Source of the DNA: Niallia endozanthoxylica
GTDB lineage: Bacteria > Bacillota > Bacilli > Bacillales > Cytobacillaceae
DNA length: 64,000 nucleotides
Assembly (NCBI RefSeq): GCF_008710145.1
Contig: NZ_VYKL01000010.1
Coordinates: 1 to 64,000 of the forward strand
Reading direction: 5' to 3'
A program made the translations under genes and the position numbers. Numbering within the stretch: position 1 is the first letter of the stretch; the number at the start of each line of letters is the position of its first letter. The notes under the pieces are model-generated. The model did no database searches. It worked only from the letters and a program-made list of their open reading frames with translations, and was not told the DNA's origin. Shown here in pieces: positions 52,769 to 61,522 of this stretch.

Positions 52769-54595
52769 TTGCAACTTCAGGTATTGAACAGTCCGTTTAA
52801 TCAGGAGCAGGCAGAGCTTCTTAACCGTTTGCTGCCGAGTTTGACAGAGTCACAAAAAGTATGGTTGAGCGGTTTTCTAGCTGCATCCCAGGTGCAAGCA
52901 CATTCTGGGTCACAGGCTGCTGCTGCTTTAGAAACATTAGAAGTTCCAGTGTCAGTAAATAATGTGAAAACAATTACAAAAGAAGTAACTATCCTTTTTG
53001 GTTCTCAATCAGGAAATGCGAAGGGATTAGCTGATAAAGCGAAGAAAACCCTTGAAGGACAGGACTTTAAAGTCACGCTTTCATCCATGAGCGATTTTAA
53101 ACCAAATAATTTAAAAAAGGTTGACAACCTGCTGATTATTGTGAGTACACATGGTGAAGGAGAGCCGCCTGACAATGCGATATCTTTCCATGAGTTTCTT
53201 CATGGGAAACGTGCTCCAAAGCTTGAAGGACTCCAATATTCTGTATTAGCACTTGGTGACAGTTCTTATGAGTTCTTCTGTGAAACGGGTAAGCAGTTTG
53301 ATCAGCGCTTGGAAGAGCTTGGCGGGACAAGGCTTTATCCGCGCTTTGACTGCGATGTTGATTATGATGAGCCTGCAGCAGAGTGGCTAGAAGGCGTTCT
53401 GAACAGCTTAAATGAAGCACAAGGTGGAAATACTTCTCATCAAGTGTCCGCTGAAGGAACTCAAAGCTTGGAATCACAGTATTCAAGAACAAATCCTTTC
53501 AAAGCGGAAGTACTTGAAAATCTTAATTTGAACGGACGAGGTTCTAATAAAGAAACACGTCACCTTGAATTATCTTTAGAAGGTTCAGGGCTTACATTTG
53601 AGCCTGGGGATACATTAGGTATTTATCCTGAAAATGACCCAGGGCTTGTTGACTTACTTCTAGAAGAGCTAAAGTGGAATCCGGAAGAAAAAGTAAACAT
53701 AAATAAACAAGGTGAAATTCGTTCTCTAAAAGATGCACTTATTTCTTATTTTGAATTGACTGTTTTAACAAAGCCGCTGCTTGAAAAAGCATTAGAGCTT
53801 TCAAATAATGAAAAATTACGTGAGCTTCTGGCTTCCGGTGATGTGAAAGAATACCTGAACGGCCGCGATTTGCTTGATTTAGTCCGTGATTTTGGTCCAT
53901 GGAATGTTTCAGCACAAGACTTTGTTTCAATTTTAAGAAAACTTCCTGCGCGTTTATATTCCATTGCGAGCAGTTATGCAGCAAATCCAGAAGAAGTTCA
54001 TTTAACAATTGGTGCTGTTCGTTATGAAGCGCATGGTCGTGATCGTAAAGGTGTTTGTTCTATCCTATGTGCGGAACGTTTAGAACCAGGCGACACACTT
54101 CCTATTTATATTCAAAAGAATGATAACTTTAAGCTTCCAAATAATCCGGATACACCTATTATTATGGTTGGACCTGGTACGGGTGTTGCACCTTTCCGCT
54201 CATTTATGCAGGAGCGTGAAGAAATCGGTGCGGAAGGAAAATCATGGATGTTCTTTGGTGATCAACATTTTGTGACAGATTTCCTTTACCAGACAGAATG
54301 GCAAAAATGGCTAAAAGATGGCGTGTTAACAAAAATGGATGTTGCCTTTTCACGTGATATGGATGAAAAGGTTTATGTACAGCACCGTATGCTTGAACAC
54401 AGTAAAGAATTATTCGAATGGCTTGAAGAAGGGGCTAATGTGTATATTTGCGGTGATGAGAAAAACATGGCAAAAGACGTCCATAATACACTGATTGAAA
54501 TAATTGAAAAAGAAGGCGGCATGAGCCGTGAAAAGGCGGAAGCTTATCTTGCCAGCATGCAGCAGCAAAAACGCTACCAGCGAGATGTATATTGA
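52769..54595 (+). CDS. cysJ: Sulfite reductase (NADPH) flavoprotein subunit
   Basis: A 608-residue flavoprotein passing electrons from NADPH through FAD and FMN to CysI. An N-terminal flavodoxin domain (TILFGSQSGNAKGLA near 75; STHGEGEPPDN) precedes the FAD region (ARLYSIASS near 388) and the NADPH-binding region (GPGTGVAPFRSFMQER near 468; YICGDEKNMAKDV). GTG at 52754 overlaps GAGGTGG; the TTG at 52769 gives a start (MQLQVLNSPFNQEQ) matching known CysJ. The leader contains the long MITE-like repeat, which may affect expression. Confidence 0.94.
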   Translation: MQLQVLNSPFNQEQAELLNRLLPSLTESQKVWLSGFLAASQVQAHSGSQAAAALETLEVPVSVNNVKTITKEVTILFGSQSGNAKGLADKAKKTLEGQDFKVTLSSMSDFKPNNLKKVDNLLIIVSTHGEGEPPDNAISFHEFLHGKRAPKLEGLQYSVLALGDSSYEFFCETGKQFDQRLEELGGTRLYPRFDCDVDYDEPAAEWLEGVLNSLNEAQGGNTSHQVSAEGTQSLESQYSRTNPFKAEVLENLNLNGRGSNKETRHLELSLEGSGLTFEPGDTLGIYPENDPGLVDLLLEELKWNPEEKVNINKQGEIRSLKDALISYFELTVLTKPLLEKALELSNNEKLRELLASGDVKEYLNGRDLLDLVRDFGPWNVSAQDFVSILRKLPARLYSIASSYAANPEEVHLTIGAVRYEAHGRDRKGVCSILCAERLEPGDTLPIYIQKNDNFKLPNNPDTPIIMVGPGTGVAPFRSFMQEREEIGAEGKSWMFFGDQHFVTDFLYQTEWQKWLKDGVLTKMDVAFSRDMDEKVYVQHRMLEHSKELFEWLEEGANVYICGDEKNMAKDVHNTLIEIIEKEGGMSREKAEAYLASMQQQKRYQRDVY

Positions 54596-54622
54596 TTTTG
54601 GATTGAAAGGAGTGTTTTCAAC

Positions 54623-56338
54623 ATGGTGAAAACAATTTTAACAGCACCGGAAGGACCACCAAGTGATGTTGAGGAGATAAAAATAAAAAGTGATTATTTA
54701 CGCGGAACATTGAAGGAAGTAATGCTTGATCGTTTAAGCGCTGGAATTCCTGACGATGACAACCGTTTGATGAAGCATCACGGCAGTTATCTTCAAGATG
54801 ATCGTGATCTCCGTAATGAGCGTCAAAAACAAAAGCTAGAGCCAGCATATCAATTCATGCTTCGCGTTCGCTTGCCAGGAGGGGTCGCAACATCGGAGCA
54901 ATGGCTTGTAATGGATGAACTAGCTGACAAATATGCAAACGGAACGTTAAAGCTGACAACAAGAATGACTTTCCAATTGCATGGGATTTTAAAATGGAAT
55001 ATGAAGAGTACCATTCAAGGAATTAATGCAGCATTAATGGATACCATTGCGGCATGCGGGGATGTAAATCGTAATGTTATGTGTGCAGCAAATCCGTATC
55101 AATCTGAGCACCATGCCGAAGTGTATGAATGGTCAAAACAATTAAGCGATTATTTATTACCGCGGACAAGAGCTTACTATGAAGTATGGCTTGATGAAGA
55201 AAAAGTAGCTGGAACTCCGGATGCAGAGGTTGAACCGATGTACGGACCAACGTATCTGCCGCGGAAATTTAAGATTGGAATTGCGGTTCCACCGACAAAT
55301 GATATTGATGTTTTCTCTCAAGATTTAGGCTTTATTGCCATTATTGAAGATAACAAGCTTGTCGGATTTAACGTAGCAATCGGCGGCGGTATGGGGATGT
55401 CACATGGTGATAAAGCAACATATCCTCAGCTTGCTAAAGTGATTGGTTTCGTTACACCGGATAAGATTCAAGATTTAGCTGAAAAAGTCATTACCATCCA
55501 ACGTGACTATGGTAACCGTTCCGTTCGTAAAAATGCTCGTTTTAAATATACAGTTGACCGCTTGGGCCTTGAAAATGTAAAGGAAGAATTAGAAAACCGC
55601 CTTGGCTGGAGTTTAGAAGAAGCAAAACCATTTACATTTGATCATAATGGAGACCGTTACGGATGGGAAAAGGGTGTTGGTGGCAAATGGAACTTAACAC
55701 TATTTATCCAAGGCGGACGTGTGGCAGATTATGATGACTATAAGTTGAAAACGGGTCTGCGTGAAATTGCGAAAATCCATACAGGTGCTTTTCACTTAAC
55801 TGGGAATCAAAATGTGATTATTGCGAATGTTTCCAGTCAGAAGAAGAAAAAGATTAATGAACTTGTAGAAAAATACGGTTTAACTGATGGTAAGCATTAT
55901 TCAGCAATACGCCGCAGCTCTATTGCCTGTGTAGCCCTTCCAACCTGTGGCTTGGCAATGGCAGAAGCAGAGCGTTATTTACCAACTCTTCTTGATAAAA
56001 TTGAAGAAATTATCGACGAAAGCGGACTACAGGATAAAGAAATTAATATCCGTATGACCGGATGTCCAAATGGGTGTGCTCGTCCGGCTCTTGGAGAAAT
56101 TGCTTTTATCGGTAAGGCAGTTGGTAAATATAATATGTACCTTGGTGCAGCACATGATGGCAGCCGCTTAAGCAAAATGTATCGTGAAAACATCGGTGAA
56201 GAAGAGATTCTAAGTGAACTTCGAGACCTTCTTCCGCGTTATGCAAAAGAACGTTTAGATGGCGAGCACTTTGGTGACTATGTCGTTCGTGCGGGTATCA
56301 TAAAAGCAACAACAGACGGCACGAACTTCCATGATTAA
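54623..56338 (+). CDS. cysI: Sulfite reductase (NADPH) hemoprotein subunit
   Basis: A 571-residue siroheme and 4Fe-4S enzyme reducing sulfite to sulfide. The cluster and siroheme Cys residues are visible as [13 protein letters not shown] and GCPNGCARP near residues 432-480; [11 protein letters not shown] and [12 protein letters not shown] are also family motifs. It follows cysJ by 27 bases with a GAAAGGAGTG ribosome binding site. A terminator follows. Sulfide from CysI is used by CysK (29603). Confidence 0.95.
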   Translation: MVKTILTAPEGPPSDVEEIKIKSDYLRGTLKEVMLDRLSAGIPDDDNRLMKHHGSYLQDDRDLRNERQKQKLEPAYQFMLRVRLPGGVATSEQWLVMDELADKYANGTLKLTTRMTFQLHGILKWNMKSTIQGINAALMDTIAACGDVNRNVMCAANPYQSEHHAEVYEWSKQLSDYLLPRTRAYYEVWLDEEKVAGTPDAEVEPMYGPTYLPRKFKIGIAVPPTNDIDVFSQDLGFIAIIEDNKLVGFNVAIGGGMGMSHGDKATYPQLAKVIGFVTPDKIQDLAEKVITIQRDYGNRSVRKNARFKYTVDRLGLENVKEELENRLGWSLEEAKPFTFDHNGDRYGWEKGVGGKWNLTLFIQGGRVADYDDYKLKTGLREIAKIHTGAFHLTGNQNVIIANVSSQKKKKINELVEKYGLTDGKHYSAIRRSSIACVALPTCGLAMAEAERYLPTLLDKIEEIIDESGLQDKEINIRMTGCPNGCARPALGEIAFIGKAVGKYNMYLGAAHDGSRLSKMYRENIGEEEILSELRDLLPRYAKERLDGEHFGDYVVRAGIIKATTDGTNFHD

Positions 56339-56347
56339 TACTTATAT

Positions 56348-56377
56348 AAGGAGACAGGGATTCCCTGTCTCCTTTTC
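56348..56377 (+). terminator. Terminator of cysJI
   Basis: AAGGAGACAGGGA and TCCCTGTCTCCTT form a perfect 13-bp stem with T-rich tail. Confidence 0.9.
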
Positions 56378-56559
56378 CTATTTTTTAGAAAGACAAAAAA
56401 TATATTCGATAAGCTGAATAAGTCACATCATATCATCGAGATACATAATTTGAGGGTAAATAAGCTATCTAAATAAATATCACTCAGAGGTTTCATTATC
56501 CGACAATACATTAGATATAATAATTTTCTGCCTATTTTAAATAAACATATAAATCTTAG

Positions 56560-56589
56560 TTGACATGTAGGAATAGTTTAGAATAAAAT
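56560..56589 (+). promoter_or_regulatory. Sigma-A promoter of the TauE-like gene
   Basis: TTGACA, 18 bases, TAAAAT. TAGGAAT lies in the spacer and recurs in the cysJI promoter region, which suggests a shared sulfur-related regulator. Confidence 0.6.
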
Positions 56590-56599
56590 GAATAAAAGT

Positions 56600-56670
56600 A
56601 TCTGAAAATACCCGCTATTTCCGCCGATCGGTCAACCGAAGGTCCTCTGTTTTCAAAAGGGTATGAAAGA
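56600..56670 (+). ncRNA. Possible structured leader of the TauE-like gene
   Basis: ATACCC (56608-56613) pairs with GGGTAT (56659-56664). Enclosed are CCGATCGG and GGTCAACC-type short complementary segments. The leader is about 100 bases with no terminator-like stem. It matches no riboswitch class I could identify. Confidence 0.3.
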
Positions 56671-56688
56671 AAGTGTAGGAGGATTGCA

Positions 56689-57597
56689 ATGAGAAAGTTA
56701 ATTGTTTTTGCTTTTATCGGTTTTTTAGCCCAGTTGATCGACGGTGCTTTAGGCATGGCTTATGGAGTTACATCGTCATCTTTATTGTTAGCGTTCAGTA
56801 TCGCACCGGCAGTTGCATCTGCGTCGGTCCATTTATCAGAAGTAGTGACAACAGCTGCGTCTGGTGTTTCACATATTAAATTTGGAAATGTTGATAAATC
56901 ACTAGTGTATAAGTTAATCATTCCTGGATCAATTGGAGCCTTTTTAGGAGCAACTTTTTTAAGTAATATACCTGGAGAATTGGCAAAACCATATGTTTCT
57001 ATCTTCCTCTTGGTATTAGGTTTGTATGTTATGTTTCGTTTTCTCTTTAACTACCGTCCGTCAGTTGGTAATGGCAAATCAACGTTAACGAGAAAGCAAG
57101 CTATTCCTCTAGGCTTTATTGCAGGTTTTATGGATGCAACAGGCGGAGGAGGCTGGGGTCCTATTGCTACACCTGTTCTTTTAAGTAAAAATGACATGAG
57201 TGCAAGAAGGGTAGTCGGAACAGTAGACACAAGTGAGTTTGCCATCGCCGTATCAGCGTCATTAGGATTCTTTATTTCGCTAGGCTGGGCACAAGTAAAT
57301 TGGTTATGGGTGACTGCGTTGATTATTGGGGGAGTGATTGCAGCACCGATTGCAGCGTGGTTAGTTCAAAAGGTTCATCCTCAATTAATGGGTGTACTAG
57401 TCGGAGGATTTATTATCTTTGTCAACTCTAGGACTCTATTTACAACATGGATTGAAAATGCTTCCCTTTATCCATATTTATATACACTTATATTCGTCGG
57501 ATGGGCAACAGCAATCTTTTTTACAGTTAATAAACTATCGAAAAAGAAATCCTCTATTTTCGTCAAACAAAAAAGGACTGGTAATATTGCTGATTAA
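56689..57597 (+). CDS. TauE/SafE-family sulfite or sulfonate exporter
   Basis: A 302-residue membrane protein with about eight hydrophobic segments in two repeats. The first, LIVFAFIGFLAQLIDGALGMAYG, and the second, GFIAGFMDATGGGGWGPIATP, carry the conserved Gly-rich Asp motif of the family. GTAGGAGG precedes the ATG. Its position after cysJI and the shared TAGGAAT motif suggest export of excess sulfite or a related sulfur anion. Confidence 0.9.
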   Translation: MRKLIVFAFIGFLAQLIDGALGMAYGVTSSSLLLAFSIAPAVASASVHLSEVVTTAASGVSHIKFGNVDKSLVYKLIIPGSIGAFLGATFLSNIPGELAKPYVSIFLLVLGLYVMFRFLFNYRPSVGNGKSTLTRKQAIPLGFIAGFMDATGGGGWGPIATPVLLSKNDMSARRVVGTVDTSEFAIAVSASLGFFISLGWAQVNWLWVTALIIGGVIAAPIAAWLVQKVHPQLMGVLVGGFIIFVNSRTLFTTWIENASLYPYLYTLIFVGWATAIFFTVNKLSKKKSSIFVKQKRTGNIAD

Positions 57598-57610
57598 TAG
57601 ATAAAATGAA

Positions 57611-57642
57611 AAGCACGATTCTTTGTCAAAGAATCGTGCATT
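57611..57642. terminator. Bidirectional terminator between tauE-like gene and tctC
   Basis: GCACGATTCTTTG and CAAAGAATCGTGC form a perfect stem with A/T-rich flanks. Confidence 0.9.
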
Positions 57643-57648
57643 TTCTTG

Positions 57649-58662
57649 TTATTTTCGGATTCCTGTTTCCTCAGCCAGCTTCGTAAAAATATCTGTTTCA
57701 GTTTGTACTTCACTAGTAAAATCTTCAGAGTTTAAATACCCTGGTTCTAATTTTACTTTTTCCAATTGTTTGATAAACTCCTCATCTTTTTGCATTTTTT
57801 CTATTGCTTTATCCCATTTTTCTACTATCTCGTCAGGTGTACCAGGAGCAAAAGAAAGCCCGGTCCACCATTTAACCGTTAATCCTTCAAAGCCCTGCTC
57901 TTTTGTTGTTGGAATATCCGGATAAAGAGGGTTTCTTTCCGGTGATTGAACAGCAAGTAATTTTATCTTTCCAGAATCAACAAGCGGAGCAAACTCCCCA
58001 ACCGTGTGGACTCCCAGTACGACATGCCCCCCGGCAACCTTTGCTGCAGAGTCGGATGCACCTTCAGAAGATATCATTTTCGTCTTATGATAATCCACAC
58101 CGATAGATTCAAGCCACTGTGCAACTGCAAATGCTGATATTCCGGCAGGTCCGACACTAGCCCAGGTTAACTTTTCTGGATTTGCCTTGACCCACTTTGA
58201 AAATTCTTCAAAATTGTTCCATTCAGCATCTGTTTGAACTGCATAAGCGATTGAGCCAGTGGCAATACGTGATATGAATTTATTATCTTCAATTGTCAAC
58301 GTTGGATTGGATGTACCTGCTTCATGCATGGATGTGGAAGAATTATTATTAACAAGTACTGTATATCCATCTGGTTTTGAATCCTTTAAAGCGTACTGGG
58401 CACCAATGATACCGCCGCCGCCAGTCTTATTTGTCACAACAATAGGCTGCCCCCATTCTTTGCTCAAATACTCAGCCACAGTTCGAGCAGCTAAATCAAC
58501 ACCACCGCCGGCAGCAAATGGAACGACAAGTTCTATCTGTCTTGTTGGGTAATTTAGGTCTTGATTTTCCTGTTTCTTCGTCGCTGGTTTTGAAGAACAT
58601 CCAGAAACGATGAGACTAGTCATTAGTAAACCTGTGAGCCATAAGGATAATTTTCGTTTCAA
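57649..58662 (-). CDS. tctC: Tripartite tricarboxylate transporter substrate-binding lipoprotein
   Basis: A 337-residue Bug/TctC-type receptor. The signal peptide ends at lipobox IVSGC (Cys near 22). The mature part starts YPTRQIELVVPFAAGGGVDLAARTVAEYL, the typical TctC opening, with NKTGGGGIIGAQYA following. It is last of the tctBAC operon. Ligands of this class include citrate and other di- or tricarboxylates; substrate is not predictable here. Glutarate is an interesting but unproven possibility. Confidence 0.9.
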   Translation of the reverse strand: MKRKLSLWLTGLLMTSLIVSGCSSKPATKKQENQDLNYPTRQIELVVPFAAGGGVDLAARTVAEYLSKEWGQPIVVTNKTGGGGIIGAQYALKDSKPDGYTVLVNNNSSTSMHEAGTSNPTLTIEDNKFISRIATGSIAYAVQTDAEWNNFEEFSKWVKANPEKLTWASVGPAGISAFAVAQWLESIGVDYHKTKMISSEGASDSAAKVAGGHVVLGVHTVGEFAPLVDSGKIKLLAVQSPERNPLYPDIPTTKEQGFEGLTVKWWTGLSFAPGTPDEIVEKWDKAIEKMQKDEEFIKQLEKVKLEPGYLNSEDFTSEVQTETDIFTKLAEETGIRK

Positions 58663-58694
58663 TCCAATACCCCCAATCGTTTCAATAAAATAGA

Positions 58695-60212
58695 TTAAAA
58701 TTCCATTTGTTCCCCGGTTTCCTGAAGAATTCGTTTCTTTGTTCTTTTCATGAGAACAATAGAAATGATTAATGCAATGACAGCAAACACTAATATAGTT
58801 AGTGAGATTGGCCGTTCCACAAAGATCAATAAACTACTGGATGACATTTCTAAAGACTGAATAAAATATCTCTCAATTTTTGGACCTAGGACGAGGCATA
58901 AAATAAATGGAATAATTGGCCAGCGATATTTTTGAAATAAATATCCTAATACACCAAAAATAATTGCTACTATAACATCAAACATACTATTTCGAACGGA
59001 ATACGCACCGAGTACACTAATTAAGAGAATGATAGGCGCCAAAATTCCAAATGGCACTTCGGTGAGTTTTGCCCACAATCCAACTAATGGCAGATTCAAT
59101 AGAAGCAGGATAGCATTTCCTATAAACATAGAGGCAATAATGGTCCATACAATTTGATTATTTTGCTCAAACAAAACAGGACCGGGTGTTAATCCATATA
59201 TCATGAGCGCAGCTAACAGGACTGCGAGCGGCGGCGAAGCAGGTATACCTAATGATAACAATGGTATAAATCCGCCTGAACTTGTTGCGTTGTTTGCTGA
59301 CTCTGGTCCTGCTACCCCTTCAATTGTACCTTGCCCAAACTTTTCAGGATGTTTGGAAACCTTTTTTTCTAAATCATAGGAGAGAAAGGAAGTAATCGTT
59401 GCTGAAACACCGGGCAGGATGCCGAGAAAAAAGCCGAGTAAACTGCCTCTAAAAATGGGGAAAATACTTTGTTTTAAATCCTGTCTGCTTGGATATACAC
59501 TCTTAATTTTTACGTGCTTTTTTGCCATGTGATTTTCTTCAAGTCCTTTTAATACTTCAGCAATGGCAAAAAGACCAATAATGATACTGATCACTTCAAA
59601 TCCACCAATCAGAAAGGTAAATCCTAAGTCAAATCTCGGTGTGCCTGTAGTAATACCAATGCCGACTAAAGAGAATAAAAAGCCAAATAACCCCATGATG
59701 ACTGATTTCCTAAACGAAAAGCCTGTAAGATTAAATAGAATCAATAATGCAATTAAAAGCAATGTAAAGTATTCAGGAGGCCCAAACTTTAGAGCTTGAT
59801 CAGCTAAAATAGGAGCAAACAAGACTAGACCTATTAACCCAATGATTCCCGCTATAAAAGAACCAATAGCAGCAATGCCTAGAGCGGTTCCAGCCTTCCC
59901 TTTTTTGGCAAGAGGGTAGCCGTCTAGTGTTGTAGGGACAGAAGAAGATTCACCGGGGATATTCATTAAGATGGCTGTCGTAGAGCCTCCATACATCGAC
60001 CCATAGTAAATACCCGCCATCATCATTAATCCTTGCACAGGGTCAAGAACGGTTGTTACCGGTAATAGTATGGCGATAGCCGACGTAGGACCGAGCCCTG
60101 GAAGAACTCCGACTAAGGTGCCAAGAAGAGAGCCTGCTAATACAATAAGAAGGTTAGAAGGAGTTATGACTTCACTAAATCCATTTAATAGAAACATGAT
60201 TGAATCCATCAA
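58695..60212 (-). CDS. tctA: Tripartite tricarboxylate transporter large membrane subunit
   Basis: A 505-residue membrane protein with about 11-12 segments. Conserved TctA motifs are GVLPGLGPTSAIAILLPVT near residue 37, YYGSMYGGSTTAILMNIPGE near 68-88 and GILPGVSATITSFLSYDLEK near 265. It shares the operon with tctB upstream and tctC downstream. Confidence 0.93.
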   Translation of the reverse strand: MMDSIMFLLNGFSEVITPSNLLIVLAGSLLGTLVGVLPGLGPTSAIAILLPVTTVLDPVQGLMMMAGIYYGSMYGGSTTAILMNIPGESSSVPTTLDGYPLAKKGKAGTALGIAAIGSFIAGIIGLIGLVLFAPILADQALKFGPPEYFTLLLIALLILFNLTGFSFRKSVIMGLFGFLFSLVGIGITTGTPRFDLGFTFLIGGFEVISIIIGLFAIAEVLKGLEENHMAKKHVKIKSVYPSRQDLKQSIFPIFRGSLLGFFLGILPGVSATITSFLSYDLEKKVSKHPEKFGQGTIEGVAGPESANNATSSGGFIPLLSLGIPASPPLAVLLAALMIYGLTPGPVLFEQNNQIVWTIIASMFIGNAILLLLNLPLVGLWAKLTEVPFGILAPIILLISVLGAYSVRNSMFDVIVAIIFGVLGYLFQKYRWPIIPFILCLVLGPKIERYFIQSLEMSSSSLLIFVERPISLTILVFAVIALIISIVLMKRTKKRILQETGEQMEF

Positions 60213-60224
60213 AAGCTCTCCTCC

Positions 60225-60686
60225 TTAAAAGGCAAAATAGCCACTTGGAAACGGTATTTTCAGAAGGACGATAAACAAGTAATATAATACAGCGGTAATT
60301 GTCGTTCCCATCAAAACAGAGAAAAGCCATCGATAGTTTCCAATCATTTTTATTAAGGAAATCGAAACAATCAAAGTAGCAATGACATATCCAAAGAGTA
60401 CGATGAGTAAGCAGTAAATAAATAATATGGAAATCGATAATATTATATTTATCCTAGTTCTTCCAGAAGGGAGGTTTGTTTGATTAGTCTCAATTTTTCT
60501 ATCAAAAAATACTGCTAAGCCAAAAATGATAAGGAGAAGACCGATAAAACCTGGAAAGGTATGGTCACCGGTTAAAAGGTTTTTATTTAGTGGATACAGC
60601 TTTATCCCTTCATATAATGATAAACAACCAAACAATATGGCTATTATACCTCCGACTTTTTTATCGGAGATGAACGTAGATGTCAT
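60225..60686 (-). CDS. tctB: Tripartite tricarboxylate transporter small membrane subunit
   Basis: A 153-residue protein with four membrane segments, the normal layout of TctB. ATG 60686 follows AAAGGGGG with a 6-base spacer; the ATG 18 bases upstream lies before that site and is not used. Twelve bases separate it from tctA. Confidence 0.88.
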   Translation of the reverse strand: MTSTFISDKKVGGIIAILFGCLSLYEGIKLYPLNKNLLTGDHTFPGFIGLLLIIFGLAVFFDRKIETNQTNLPSGRTRINIILSISILFIYCLLIVLFGYVIATLIVSISLIKMIGNYRWLFSVLMGTTITAVLYYLFIVLLKIPFPSGYFAF

Positions 60687-60821
60687 GGGTTGCCCCCTTT
60701 CCATATAAAAGCTTTTTTCTGTTTGATTTAATTAATATGTATGTTACTTTTTTTCATCAAAGTCCAAAAAAAGAAAATTAGCGGACAAAAATGACCTGGC
60801 TCGTTTGAAGTGTACATAGCC

Positions 60822-60843
60822 AAAAAAAACACTCCGAGGAGTG
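60822..60843 (-). terminator. Terminator after the membrane protein gene at 60866
   Basis: On the minus strand CACTCC-tc-GGAGTG is followed by eight T. Confidence 0.85.
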
Positions 60844-60865
60844 CATTAAGGTACCATATTTATAT

Positions 60866-61507
60866 TTAGTGATTATGCTTATGCCCGCCGCTTATATCTC
60901 CACTCATGACGAATAAAATTAATCCAACTGTTATTAATAAAAGAGCCCAAATCAATTCAAAATTTATGATGCATTTTCTGAATTTAGTCATGCCGGCATA
61001 ATAGACTAATGTAGCGATGATGACCATTGAAGTTAGCATACCTAGTTCATGAACCACCCAGATGGGAATAAGGTCTGTCAATCTTTCAGCAGAAAGAATA
61101 AATGGTGCAAATAATAATCCGGAACCATGGGTAGAGGAAGCTAGGAAAGACCACAAGATTAATTGTCCGTAACCAACCTTTAATCCCCCTGACCATTTGA
61201 AATGGCGATAGTACCGAAATAAACGAAATAGTCCATATAGAATAATAAAGGATGAAATAAAAAGATGAACATAATGTAATGGAAAATGAAACCTTGCAGC
61301 TGTTTGAACGATAATGACAACTCCATCGCCAAGAATCTGACCTACCGCAATGGGGATAATAGCAATAAATAAAACTTTCGCATCATTTCGTTGAACCGCT
61401 AAAAATACAGCAAATAACCAACCCATTGCAGGATTAAGGCCGTGGAATGCACCTAGGACAGTGGCAACAATTAATTGACTGTCATGTGATATAAGGATAT
61501 CGGTCAT
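60866..61507 (-). CDS. Membrane protein with His-rich C-terminus, partner of the SBP56 gene
   Basis: A 213-residue membrane protein with about six hydrophobic segments. An early AFHGLNPAMGWLFAV and a central SSTHGSGLLFAPF carry conserved-looking His-Gly motifs. The tail GGHKHNH is His-rich, hinting at metal contact. The topology resembles small nickel/cobalt or TauE/UreH-type exporters, but I cannot assign a family. It begins 15 bases after the methanethiol oxidase gene and so is its operon partner, perhaps moving a metal, a sulfur product or hydrogen sulfide. Confidence 0.65.
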   Translation of the reverse strand: MTDILISHDSQLIVATVLGAFHGLNPAMGWLFAVFLAVQRNDAKVLFIAIIPIAVGQILGDGVVIIVQTAARFHFPLHYVHLFISSFIILYGLFRLFRYYRHFKWSGGLKVGYGQLILWSFLASSTHGSGLLFAPFILSAERLTDLIPIWVVHELGMLTSMVIIATLVYYAGMTKFRKCIINFELIWALLLITVGLILFVMSGDISGGHKHNH

Positions 61508-61522
61508 ATTAGTATCCCCTCA

